The notes below the pieces were generated by a model that saw only the letters and a list, made by a program, of their open reading frames with translations, was not told the origin of the DNA and made no database searches. The position numbers and the translations under genes are program-made. From Caecitellus pseudoparvulus (lineage: Eukaryota; Bigyra: Bicosoecida), in the NCBI GenBank assembly GCA_965644315.1, contig CBFFRQ010000214.1, positions 1-64,000 of the forward strand: DNA of 64,000 nt, given 5' to 3'. Of this stretch, positions 63,501 to 64,000 are shown in pieces; within the stretch, counting starts at the first letter, position 1; every line of letters begins with the position of its first letter.

Positions 63501-64000
63501 CACAGAGCCGCTGGTGTCCCCGGCCCCACTCCTCACGCTGACGCCTCCCCCAATGCCAGATGAGCTGTTACCTGACCGGAGTTGCACAGCACCTCCACGA
63601 CCACCTGCAACACTGCGCACGTCCAACATAATGCCGGCATCAGCGCCTGGTGCCGCCGCCTCCGACACAATGGCCACTCCCCACGCGTTGCTTGAGCTTG
63701 GCTGGGCTGCTCCCGACACTCTGACAGAGCGGCCAGCTACATGCACTTCCCCGCGCTCAGTGGACAGTCTGATGTCCCCGCCTGCTTGCCCTCCTGAGCC
63801 CGACGCCAGCATGACTCCACCACTCTCAGCAGCATCCCCCGTGCTAAGCCGCAAGGAACCTGACTGCTGGGAGCTATCACCACTCCCCATGGTCACGTTC
63901 CCACTTGCTGTGGACGCGGCACCAGTCGACACAAATATGGATCCACTTCTGGTCGCGCCACCCTCAGTTCCGATGGCAACACCGCCTCCACCCCCGCTGA
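1..64000 (-). CDS. Giant repetitive beta-solenoid protein with internal S74 auto-processing domains (partial at both ends)
   Basis: One coding sequence seems to fill the window on the minus strand and to continue beyond both edges. Seen: apart from five single-base indels the frame stays open for 64 kb, about 21,330 residues. The frame is open to base 64000, so the GTG near 63932 is an internal Val codon, not a start. The protein is built of roughly 15-residue rungs rich in Ser and Gly with alternating aliphatic residues (h-x-h), typical of beta-solenoids and beta-helical fibres. Four S74-family domains lie inside. No signal peptide, membrane segment or Cys is visible; both termini lie outside. 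Known: S74 domains trimerise phage-type beta-helical fibres and then cut themselves off. Inferred: a secreted or surface structural fibre or adhesin, possibly processed from a polyprotein. The plus strand has long proline-rich frames only over the macrosatellite, so minus is the coding strand. Confidence 0.85.
406..3702 (-). CDS. Frame segment D of the giant gene (macrosatellite)
   Basis: Macrosatellite units continue in a third frame between the indels at 3687-3704 and the extra base at 564, about 1,040 residues and seven units. A Met codon near 3645 (the AMVLSTG rung) would be called a start by software, but the same Met occurs in every unit. After 564 the frame leaves the repeat and stops at 406. 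This is a continuation of the giant protein, not a separate gene. Confidence 0.7.
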   Translation of the reverse strand, partial: QQRGRTLASGGSTSGDSGAMVLSTGTALTGDAGYLHMATGAATSGAAGSMSMTVGGTDQGDGGHLYVSAGASTAGGSVGGVVSVVSGSGAVSSTGAVVVRSANAVGTGVSGSLVLSTGTTQSGSSGAVTLASGGSTSGDSGAMVLSTGTTQSGSSGAVTLASGGSTSGDSGAMVLSTGTALTGDAGYLHMATGAATSGVAGSMSMTVGATDQGDGGHVYVSAGASTAGGSVGGVVSVVSGSGAVSSTGAVVVRSANAVGTGVSGSLVLSTGTTQSGSSGAVTLASGGSTSGDSGAMVLSTGTTQSGSSGAVTLASGGSTSGDSGAMVLSTGTALTGDAGYLHMATGAATSGAAGSMSMTVGATDQGDGGHLYVSAGASTAGGSVGGVVSVVSGSGAVSSTGAVVVRSANAVGTGVSGSLVLSTGTTQSGSSGAVTLASGGSTSGDSGAMVLSTGTTQSGSSGAVTLASGGSTSGDSGAMVLSTGTALTGDAGYLHMATGAATSGAAGSMSMTVGGTDQGDGGHLYVSAGASTAGGSVGGVVSVVSGSGAVSSTGAVVVRSANAVGTGVSGSLVLSTGTTQSGSSGAVTLASGGSTSGDSGAMVLSTGTTQSGSSGAVTLASGGSTSGDSGAMVLSTGTALTGDAGYLHMATGAATSGAAGSMSMTVGGTDQGDGGHLYVSAGASTAGGSVGGVVSVVSGSGAVSSTGAVVVRSANAVGTGVSGSLVLSTGTTQSGSSGAVTLASGGSTSGDSGAMVLSTGTTQSGSSGAVTLASGGSTSGDSGAMVLSTGTALTGDAGYLHMATGAATSGAAGSMSMTVGATDQGDGGHLYVSAGASTAGGSVGGVVSVVSGSGAVSSTGAVVVRSANAVGTGVSGSLVLSTGTTQSGSSGAVTLASGGSTSGDSGAMVLSTGTTQSGSSGAVTLASGGSTSGDSGAMVLSTGTALTGDAGYLHMATGAATSGVAGSMSMTVGGTDQGDGGHLYVSAGASTAGGSVGGVVSVVSGSGAVSSTGAVVVRSANAVGTGVSGSLVLSTGTTQSGSSGAVHTGVGRVDIGRQRRHGAEHWHRAHGRRRVPAHGHGGRHIGGRRQHVHDCGRH
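3530..45441 (-). CDS. Frame segment C of the giant gene (cassette A, divergent middle region, most of the macrosatellite)
   Basis: This is the longest unbroken stretch: about 41.7 kb and more than 13,900 residues in one frame. N to C it contains the remaining half-cassette A with an active-type S74 domain (Ser at 44180-44182, Lys at 44165-44167), the divergent glycine-rich region from 42737 to 34118, and about 68 macrosatellite units. It enters the array in register at 34117. It leaves the solenoid frame at two one-base losses (3687/3688 and 3703/3704) and then reads out-of-frame Arg/His-rich sequence to a stop at 3530. An uninterrupted frame of this length argues strongly for a functional coding sequence on this strand. 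Confidence 0.85.
13157..16648 (-). repeat. Higher-order repeat: two consecutive 1,746-bp blocks (L-L-L-S)
   Basis: Three long units and one short unit form a 1,746-bp block that repeats at 13157-14902 and 14903-16648. The same pattern also occurs at 10124-11869 and 20051-21796. This indicates amplification of multi-unit blocks as well as single units. Confidence 0.7.
21853..22148 (-). repeat. Non-homogenised rungs inside a macrosatellite unit
   Basis: Six rungs (ILSGSSGKMMMHTGT, STNGASGHVSLGSGL, SVSGDTGAVEIKSGR, TEHGDSGSLGLETGR and two more) replace the first six standard rungs of one unit. Unit length stays exactly 459 bp (21797 to 22256) and the 15-residue register is kept. GC is about 49 percent, against about 71 percent in the surrounding units. 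It is therefore a diverged unit, not an insertion. Confidence 0.85.
24461..28321 (-). repeat. Higher-order repeat: three consecutive 1,287-bp blocks (L-L-S)
   Basis: Two long units and one short unit repeat three times (24461, 25748, 27035), 3 x 1,287 bp exactly. Single blocks of the same type lie at 11870-13156, 16649-17935 and 18764-20050. The short unit of the third block (27953) has a different deletion junction from the others, so the match in length hides a separate event. Confidence 0.7.
27953..28321 (-). repeat. Short unit with an independent two-rung deletion junction
   Basis: This 369-bp unit reads VRSANAVGTGDSGAMVLSTG: the VSGSLVLSTGT rung is fused into a DSGAM rung (junction near 28185-28200). 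All other short units keep VSGSLVLSTG and lose a later rung pair. The result is again exactly 30 residues shorter than the long unit. Confidence 0.75.
28940..29045 (-). repeat. Second non-homogenised rung pair inside the macrosatellite
   Basis: Two rungs (TQSGDSGSVEIGTGD and AVSSSYTGSVNIKSGT) replace a standard rung pair. The unit is 462 bp (28781 to 29243), one codon longer than usual, because one rung has 16 residues. GC is near 48 percent. The rungs resemble those of 21853-22148 and of the divergent region. Confidence 0.8.
36895..37290 (-). other. Glycine-poor Ser/Ala-rich interlude 1 in the divergent region
   Basis: The rung pattern is replaced by shorter strands such as ASTLLAAEV, NATVIAQALG and SFVKLATASDE, with fewer SG turns. 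It resembles the stalk preceding the S74 domain of cassette A. Boundaries are approximate. Confidence 0.55.
38240..38790 (-). other. Glycine-poor Ser/Ala-rich interlude 2 in the divergent region
   Basis: Strands such as AVVSISAHASQHASS, TSAATIAVTSQSQH and SSLQIKSQSEKGKAH are Ser-rich and richer in His and Lys than the rest of the protein. This is the lowest-GC part of the window by eye (43 percent in one 60-base line). Boundaries are approximate. Confidence 0.55.
40115..40665 (-). other. Glycine-poor Ser/Ala-rich interlude 3 in the divergent region
   Basis: Strands such as ASIDLDATASVKGET, SLVQISSTSAGDSG and AEIQLAAFAQAGHG break the 15-residue glycine-rich pattern. They resemble the stalk of cassette A (NVSIVSDSQTGPSSVSVSA). 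No S74 domain follows. Boundaries are approximate. Confidence 0.55.
41710..42090 (-). other. Glycine-poor Ser/Ala-rich interlude 4 in the divergent region
   Basis: Strands such as PSLLKLSSIGGAQLADA, SRVLLQAHGEQAAMM and SEVFVQAAGDDATVSI replace the regular rungs for about 125 residues. It is the interlude closest to the cassettes. Boundaries are approximate. Confidence 0.55.
43865..44182 (-). other. Peptidase S74 (intramolecular chaperone auto-processing) domain, active type, cassette A
   Basis: A 106-residue globular domain interrupts the solenoid. It begins with SDRRIKTDI, matching the S74 SDxxxK catalytic motif: Ser at 44180-44182 and Lys at 44165-44167. It continues with a helical leucine-rich stretch (VLQRLLRLRVTKY), the family hallmark GVIAQEVQEVMPEYV, and a C-terminal helix ending ALHARSRRF. 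Known of the family: the Ser/Lys dyad cleaves the peptide bond just before the Ser after the domain has trimerised a beta-helical fibre. It normally sits at the extreme C-terminus; here at least 14,700 residues follow. Just upstream (N-side) is a glycine-poor Ser/Ala-rich stretch resembling a fibre neck. Cleavage itself is inferred from the motif. Confidence 0.85.
44258..44650 (-). other. Neck or stalk before the S74 domain of cassette A
   Basis: About 130 residues, poor in glycine and rich in Ser/Ala (ASQEVDFRSSKLLASAE, SDASVRLSSSSASHASS, GHQVHLSVSNGSIQVQ), leading directly into NVTGGTVLRLGKER and the S74 domain. Phage S74 proteins commonly have a narrow triple-stranded segment here; that comparison is inference. 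Confidence 0.6.
45421..49067 (-). CDS. Frame segment B of the giant gene (C-terminal part of cassette B)
   Basis: The solenoid continues in a new frame from the C5 run at 49063-49067 to a second shortened run at 45437-45441, about 1,210 residues. An annotation pipeline would call a GTG-initiated ORF at 49014, but the same rung motifs continue upstream in the other frame, so this is not an independent gene. Its nominal end, with a Cys-containing tail after 45437, is out of frame relative to the other cassettes. It carries the post-S74 solenoid of cassette B and the 1.04-kb tail module shared with cassette C. Confidence 0.7.
45704..46740 (-). repeat. Cassette tail module, copy in cassette B
   Basis: A 1.04-kb module reading SSGGISVVTGAATDAG on the N side through GHARILAGSATAG, almost identical to 51706-52742. 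It contains glycine-rich rungs with more charged residues (ESGKVEIVSG, RRTSGSIQVASG) than the rest of the cassette. Cassette D has an unrelated module of similar length here, so this slot is exchangeable. Confidence 0.85.
49023..64000 (-). CDS. Frame segment A of the giant gene (N-most part in window)
   Basis: This segment is uninterrupted from the right edge down to a C5 run at 49063-49067. It encodes the lead-in, cassettes D and C, and the N-terminal half of cassette B, about 4,980 residues. It includes two inactive S74-like domains (61677-62030, 55758-56111) and one active-type domain (49743-50060). Beyond the C5 run the frame reads a short unrelated tail containing Cys and stops at 49023. 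In the three sister cassettes the same site has C6 and the solenoid frame continues, so the stop is probably an artefact or a recent break. Nothing marks a start inside this segment. Confidence 0.75.
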   Translation of the reverse strand, partial: SGGGGGVAIGTEGGATRSGSIFVSTGAASTASGNVTMGSGDSSQQSGSLRLSTGDAAESGGVMLASGSGGQAGGDIRLSTERGEVHVAGRSVRVSGAAQPSSSNAWGVAIVSEAAAPGADAGIMLDVRSVAGGRGGAVQLRSGNSSSGIGGGVSVRSGAGDTSGSVLVSSGEGQRSGSVVLRTGQASDGPAGDVVLASGDAAAGVAGNVSVQGGSGGQGGGGVSLVARSSGGVTLRGGSSAVLSGEGGHVHMSSGDGDVSGSIAVEVGGGSTPGTAGVRIGGGDVVIAAGASGGLRGGGGGSLTMQAGHGKAVGGNVTVAAGSSSEGVGGALLLQGGRGHTESGNVSLLAGDGKGLHGNVQVRAGLVGGAERGSRGGSVSVAGGTGEQGGSITWHAGMSRDGSGGAVMVSSGAGGKASGRVQLVTGAGGVRSGDLLLGSSMSASGSSGSVTVSSGVGMAGDAGNVTLQGGSSAGGRGGSVSLMGGSGAAVGSGSVLIAGGESSSGEGGGVQVVGGAGGVSVTAGAQLGLAGHGVVVAAASGEHESGTGIELLSSSTAEGVGSKLALVAGRGNDGGSVVLHAGDGVGRGGDVSIAAGRSSEGPQGGVAVQGHEVSVVGGGSSVALSASGISLESAGNVSVESTGALTVQSGGEGVSVNVGGAPALKLTADGMTVQGDMTVKRLLQRVPTGIADAPTVTAEEKREVLGRLMQLKVRQGGPGADHVLSAEDVQAALPEHVRMVPGLNGSLVPGIDYASLSVDVLAAMQARQERFYEGPESAHASGSVRVSSQDGAGSTSSGAVLVQSGAAVSGNTGSVTVRSGSARQGSSGSVRVSAGASETGEGGSVVVQAGVSVNGTGGAVLLGGGAGGTGGRVEVRSGEGREASGSVSLRSGDSATGVSGDVFVGTGKGAVSGGNVTVAAGGGSQGGTVSVASGAGGSVDVHAGAGGVRVSSSGSDGDSGSILLSTGSSASGASGDITGHAGGAVSGPGGDVVLQAGVAARGEGGSVVLQAGGSHGGLGGGVSVLGGAGSHGSGGVEVSSGAVEGGSSGQLHLQSGTSRGGQSGAVHIMSGDAGSASGAVQLGSGSARVQSGSVSVLGGSSASGAGGRVSVASGQGPVSSGEVHVTTGPSEAGASGSVSVSSAASRGVSGSVRMGSGDSSSGDAGQVQVVGGGSLAGAGGSVAVSAGHAAGHATGGALMLASGRSAQGASGTLSVVSGSGGASSGSVQVGSGEASSGSSGGVFLSSGMGALGSGNVSVVSGASRLGTSGSVVLGSGAGRDGAGPVAVSAGRSVEGGSGGSVAIKAGSVAGGKHGGDVVMESGSGALQGGGVALLAGSASLGAGGEMQLSGGDGADEHGGGASLLAGSGSVGGSVIASAGDGQGAGGDVQIVGGHGHSGGSLTLRSGPGLTSGNVTIETGLASAGSSGSMALMSGDAAQGASGNVTVSAGRSTGGGGAVRIEAGLGAQAGGDVRLVAHTAQASVSGGQGRTGGAVAVSAGAGEGMGGSVQVVGGQSTAGTGGDSSVLAGSGSEQAGNVRVAAGEGGMIGGNVTLRAGAGARGGVLTMRAGVSEAGEGGEVVVGSGSSSSGPSGGMYVSTGAVSTRSSGPISITTGDSAAAVSGHVTIGTGAGSAGSGGISLIAGPSEEGSGGTVSLEAGHSEVQGGAMSIAAGSGVGGSGGSVAVEAGNGLQGGAARVAGGSGSQRGGSVLLQGGASTDALGSGGSVTVLAGSGQAGPGGNMTLQGGSGSDRKSGGGIVLRSGAGALGSGSVDVHTAASDGMSGSLKLGTGNAEARSGDILLQTGKSSSASGSVTLGSGASVEQSGDVRVESGFSTQSGGGVHILAGSGTSGGSVLLHAGAGSESGGNVSIGSYADMSDIRVVGHSIKMTSGAFKSVSGTSPADFIGVLLQTANAEANSGSIMAMTGDAAQSGDLTLKTGNGESSAGDILVSGGHGGDQGGSIAVSSGSAGLRSGNVSVSSGKSIVSGSVSVASGSALSSSGGVSLKSGEGYETGMVYVATGTAGEKTGAILLLTGEGIESGDMNVHTGFGIRRSGNLSLGTGNSNQTSGDIMMQTGKGAASGLVKIETGQGQQSGNLSLSTGKGEQRSGTISLHAGDATAGTGGGVSVRSGAGDTSGSVLVSSGEGQRSGSVVLRTGQASDGPAGDVVLASGDAAAGVAGNVSVQGGSGGQGGGGVSLVARSSGGVTLRGGSSAVLSGEGGHVHMSSGDGDVSGSIAVEVGGGSTPGTAGVRIGGGDVVIAAGASGGLRGGGGGSLTMQAGHGKAVGGNVTVAAGSSSEGVGGALLLQGGRGHTQSGNVSLLAGDGKGLHGTVQVRAGLVGGAERGSRGGSVSVAGGTGEQGGSITWHAGMSRDGSGGAVMVSSGAGGKASGRVQLVTGAGGVRSGDLLLGSSMSASGSSGSVTVSSGVGMAGDAGNVTLQGGSSAGGRGGSVSLMGGSGAAVGSGSVLIAGGESSSGEGGGVQVVGGAGGVSVTAGAQLGLAGHGVVVAAASGEHESGTGIELLSSSTAEGVGSKLALVAGRGNDGGSVVLHAGDGVGRGGDVSIAAGRSSEGPQGGVAVQGHEVSVVGGGSSVALSASGISLESAGNVSVESTGALTVQSGGEGVSVNVGGAPALKLTADGMTVQGDMTVKRLLQRVPTGIADAPTVTAEEKREVLGRLMQLKVRQGGPGADHVLSAEDVQAALPEHVRMVPGLNGSLVPGIDYASLSVDVLAAMQARQERFYEGPESAHASGSVRVSSQDGAGSTSSGAVLVQSGAAVSGNTGSVTVRSGSARQGSSGSVRVSAGASETGEGGSVVVQAGVSVNGTGGAVLLGGGAGGTGGRVEVRSGEGREASGSVSLRSGDSATGVSGDVFVGTGKGAVSGGNVTVAAGGGSQGGTVSVASGAGGSVDVHAGAGGVRVSSSGSDGDSGSILLSTGSSASGASGDITGHAGGAVSGPGGDVVLQAGVAARGEGGSVVLQAGGSHGGLGGGVSVLGGAGSHGSGGVEVSSGAVEGGSSGQLHLQSGTSRGGQSGAVHIMSGDAGSASGAVQLGSGLARVQSGSVSVLGGSSASGAGGRVSVASGQGPVSSGEVHVTTGPSEAGASGSVSVSSAASRGVSGSVLVGSGDSSSGDAGQVQVVGGGSLAGAGGSVAVSAGHAAGHATGGALMMASGRSAQGASGTLSVVSGSGGASSGSVQVGSGEASSGSSGGVFLSSGMGALGSGNVSVVSGASRLGTSGSVVLGSGAGRDGAGPVAVSAGRSVEGGSGGSVAIKAGSVAGGKHGGDVVMESGSGALQGGGVALLAGSASLGAGGEMQLSGGDGADEHGGGASLLAGSGSVGGSVIASAGDGQGAGGDVQIVGGHGHSGGSLTLRSGPGLTSGNVTIETGLASAGSSGSMALMSGDAAQGASGNVTVSVGRSTGGGGAVRIEAGLGAQAGGDVRLVAHTAQASVSGGQGRTGGAVAVSAGAGEGMGGSVQVVGGQSTASTGGDSSVLAGSGSEQAGNVRVAAGEGGMIGGNVTLRAGAGARGGVLTMRAGVSEAGEGGEVVVGSGSSSSGPSGGMYVSTGAVSTRSSGPISITTGDSAAAVSGHVTIGTGAGSAGSGGISVIAGPSEEGSGGTVSLEAGHSEVQGGAMSIAAGSGVGGSGGSVAVEAGNGLQGGAARVAGGSGSQRGGSVLLQGGASADALGSGGSVTVLAGSGQAGPGGNMTLQGGSGSDRKSGGGIVLRSGAGALGSGSVDVHTAASDGSSGGISVVTGAATDAGDIRLSAGDGIASNHAGRILVGTGGSSSAGTVQLMATGSAESGGQVKIVAEGSDASHGKVEISADRAGGVAVSSGSGGTLLATRGLEKSGSVMLRSGSTSASSGGVSVGSGGAAPDAAEFESGSVEIQSGDGARSGEVSLATGASSHGASGRVSLSSGDAASESGKVEIVSGHGAESGAIAVSTGSGAARSGDLHGSTGRSSVKSGTVLLKSGRSDMGTSGKASFRSGPGAESGPVKLHSGKAVRRSGSAALSSGLSAEDTSGSVALTTGSARRTSGSIQVASGRASNSGSVSVVTGSGQQSGQLEMVAGNATKQGGHARILAGSATAGTGGGVSVRSGAGDTSGSVLVSSGEGQRSGSVVLRTGQASDGPAGDVVLASGDAAAGVAGNVSVQGGSGGQGGGGVSLVARSSGGVTLRGGSSAVLSGEGGHVHMSSGDGDVSGSIAVEVGGGSTPGTAGVRIGGGDVVIAAGASGGLRGGGGGSLTMQAGHGKAVGGNVTVAAGSSSEGVGGALLLQGGRGHTESGNVSLLAGDGKGLHGNVQVRAGLVGGAERDSRGGSVSVAGGTGEQGGSITWHAGMSRDGSGGAVMVSSGAGGKASGRVQLVTGAGGVRSGDLLLGSSMSASGSSGSVTVSSGVGMAGDAGNVTLQGGSSAGGRGGSVSLMGGSGAAVGSGSVLIAGGESSSGEGGGVQVVGGAGGVSVTAGAQLGLAGHGVVVAAASGEHESGTGIELLSSSTAEGVGSKLALVAGRGNDGGSVVLHAGDGVGRGGDVSIAAGEPWQESSRISVSSNGPGGSVQLVARSQSRSESSVLSVSELGASLSTSGLLRTHAASSTFSSQAGFDVSISSANVTGGTVLRLGKERIMSHVPANLVQVYSPSDRRIKTDIQDVDDDDVLQRLLRLRVTKYQYTPEWQRVRGIKDIETRGVIAQEVQEVMPEYVSEYPELSLPEKNFSLKNFHEVDKTKITIDLLAALHARSRRFSMLPNTESQTGNISVSSKQSEHASGSVRLATGKAGAVSGSIQVLTGDASSSGSIAMRTGASAGDQSGGILLSVGSSHKAGGDLLMYAGQSMQGTGGRVEVRSGEGREASGSVSLRSGDSATGVSGDVFVGTGKGAVSGGNVTVAAGGGSQGGTVSVASGAGGSVDVHAGAGGVRVSSSGSDGDSGSILLSTGSSASGASGDITGHAGGAVSGPGGDVVLQAGVAARGEGGPSYCRLVGLMEG
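49743..50060 (-). other. Peptidase S74 (intramolecular chaperone auto-processing) domain, active type, cassette B
   Basis: Near-identical copy of the domain at 43865-44182, with one visible residue change (KYQYTP instead of KYRYTP). Catalytic Ser is at 50058-50060, Lys at 50043-50045, and the GVIAQEV motif is intact. The N-side stalk differs completely from that of cassette A up to ANVTGGTVLRLGKER, after which the two copies are almost the same. The distance between the two catalytic serines, counting two missing homopolymer bases, is 5,880 bp, exactly 1,960 codons. Cleavage at both would release a fragment of that length with an S74 domain at its N-terminus. Confidence 0.85.
50145..50365 (-). 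other. Neck or stalk before the S74 domain of cassette B
   Basis: About 70 residues (GEPWQESSRISVSSNG through FSSQAGFDVSISSA) that replace the stalk found in cassettes C and D, with a breakpoint at about 50365. It is unrelated in sequence to the stalk of cassette A, although the S74 domains that follow are almost identical. Confidence 0.6.
51706..52742 (-). repeat. Cassette tail module, copy in cassette C
   Basis: Second copy of the module at 45704-46740, with a handful of substitutions (for example GIASNHAG here against GIASDHAG there, and AAPDAAEFESG against TAPEAAEFESG). It lies between the DVHTAASDG breakpoint at about 52742 and the start rung of the next cassette. Confidence 0.85.
55758..56111 (-). 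other. Degenerate S74-like domain without catalytic motif, cassette C
   Basis: This domain occupies the same cassette position as the active S74 domain. It shares the layout: a preceding VNVGGAPALKL strand, a helix (VLGRLMQLKV, aligning with LLRLRV), then ALPEHV (aligning with VMPEYV), and a final helix IDYASLSVDVLAAMQARQERF-like, close to canonical S74 ends. The SDxxxK motif is absent: the aligned stretch reads PTGIADAPT. GxxAQE is replaced by HVLSAEDV. Inferred: an S74 relative that has lost self-cleavage but may keep folding or trimerisation. An unrelated helical domain is possible but less likely given the shared C-terminal half and shared position. Confidence 0.65.
56112..56297 (-). other. 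Neck before the degenerate S74-like domain, cassette C
   Basis: About 60 residues (VAVQGHEVSVVGGGSS, GISLESAGNVSVESTG, ALTVQSGGEGVSVNVGG) of short 8-13 residue strands leading into the degenerate domain. A near-identical copy is at 62031-62216. Confidence 0.55.
57641..58659 (-). other. Private tail module of cassette D
   Basis: Single-copy solenoid of about 340 residues, from MSGSLKLGTGNAEARSG to RSGTISLHAGDATAG, filling the slot taken by the shared tail in cassettes B and C. It is visibly lower in GC. Near its middle it holds a non-solenoid interruption (SYADMSDIRVVGHSIKMTSG, then SVSGTSPADFIGVLL, about 58240-58400), reminiscent of the neck segments elsewhere. Its rungs resemble the divergent middle region (34118-42737) more than the cassettes. 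Confidence 0.7.
61677..62030 (-). other. Degenerate S74-like domain without catalytic motif, cassette D
   Basis: Near-identical copy of the domain at 55758-56111, offset by exactly 5,919 bp (1,973 codons). The catalytic Ser/Lys motif and GxxAQE are again missing, while the flanking VQGDMTVKRLLQRV strand-helix and the DVLAAMQARQERF helix are intact. Two near-identical copies with no frame damage suggest the non-cleaving form is maintained rather than decaying. Confidence 0.65.
62031..62216 (-). other. Neck before the degenerate S74-like domain, cassette D
   Basis: Near-identical copy of 56112-56297 at the same 5,919-bp offset, feeding into the domain at 61677-62030. Confidence 0.55.
63552..64000 (-). 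other. Lead-in solenoid at the right edge, single copy
   Basis: About 150 residues before cassette D. Glycine-rich rungs are followed by an atypical stretch around 63600-63710 (SSSNAWGVAIVSEAAAP, then GIMLDVRSVAG) without the rung pattern, then the cassette start. Its frame is open to the window edge, so upstream coding sequence is expected. It has no counterpart elsewhere in the window. Confidence 0.7.

Larger units (their letters stand above)
57641..63551 (-). repeat. Tandem cassette D (N-most), about 5.9 kb
   Basis: Starts on the N side with the GVSVRSGAGDTSGSV rung at about 63550 and runs to the equivalent rung at about 57640. Order: glycine-rich rungs, stalk, degenerate S74-like domain, long glycine-rich solenoid (GGVSVLGGAGSHG through DVHTAASDG at about 58660), then a private 1.0-kb tail. 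The period to cassette C is 5,919 bp, a multiple of three. Outside the tail it is nearly identical to cassette C and, around its own S74 module, to cassettes A and B. Confidence 0.9.

Noticed and set aside
49014-63932. Genuine translation starts at the GTG or Met codons of the frame segments (63932, 49014, 45427, 3645)
   Set aside because: Each lies within a conserved rung with solenoid sequence continuing upstream. No promoter-like or ribosome-binding sequence stands out.
1-64000. Many short 60-260 aa frames on both strands (Arg/His-rich, Pro-rich or Cys/Trp-rich)
   Set aside because: They recur at every unit or cassette in frames offset from the solenoid, have no recognisable domain and are explained by high GC and repetition.
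34118-64000. Collagen, RTX calcium-binding nonapeptide or silk-like repeat
   Set aside because: There is no Gly-X-Y triplet periodicity, no GGxGxDxxx motif and no poly-Ala blocks; the pattern is a roughly 15-residue beta rung with alternating aliphatic residues.

Overview
The whole 64 kb window appears to be one protein-coding gene read on the minus strand, right to left, and it runs off both edges. Joined across five single-base frame breaks, the translation is about 21,330 residues with no genuine start or stop in view. Almost all of it is a 14-19 residue rung, usually 15 (roughly x-x-S-G-x-x-G-x-h-x-h-x-S/T-G-x, h = aliphatic), repeated about 1,400 times. This is the expected signature of a very long beta-solenoid or fibre. 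I see no other gene, RNA gene, mobile element or non-coding spacer.

Layout from N- to C-terminal side (high to low coordinate). (1) 64000-63552: single-copy lead-in. (2) 63551-42738: three and a half tandem cassettes of about 5.9-6.0 kb. Each holds one domain of the intramolecular-chaperone auto-processing family (Peptidase S74, known from phage tail spikes and MYRF). In the two C-terminal cassettes the domain keeps the SDxxxK catalytic motif and GxxAQE (43865-44182, 49743-50060). In the two N-terminal cassettes a diverged relative has lost both motifs (55758-56111, 61677-62030). (3) 42737-34118: older, divergent solenoid of lower GC, with glycine-poor Ser/Ala-rich stretches that resemble the stalks before the S74 domains. 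(4) 34117-1: a nearly uniform coding macrosatellite of about 76 units, 459 bp (153 aa, ten rungs) or 369 bp (123 aa, eight rungs), continuing past the left edge.

How the parts may work together (inference): S74 domains normally trimerise a beta-helical fibre and then cut themselves off. Two active copies placed internally would turn one translation product into several fibre segments; the inactive copies could remain as folding or trimerisation nodes. The in-frame protein has no cysteine that I could find. The cassette and middle regions are rich in N-x-S/T sequons, while the macrosatellite consensus has none.

Organism: not identifiable from housekeeping genes, because there are none. High GC, an extremely long repetitive ORF, secretory-type sequons and the style of the S74 domain suggest a microalga or other protist, at low to moderate confidence. 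A bacterial giant surface protein is the main alternative. Five one-base indels (near 564, 3687, 3703, 45437 and 49063) break the frame. Repeat copies show what the intact sequence looks like at each site, and restoring those bases makes every repeat period a multiple of three, so consensus errors in repeats are likelier than true decay.
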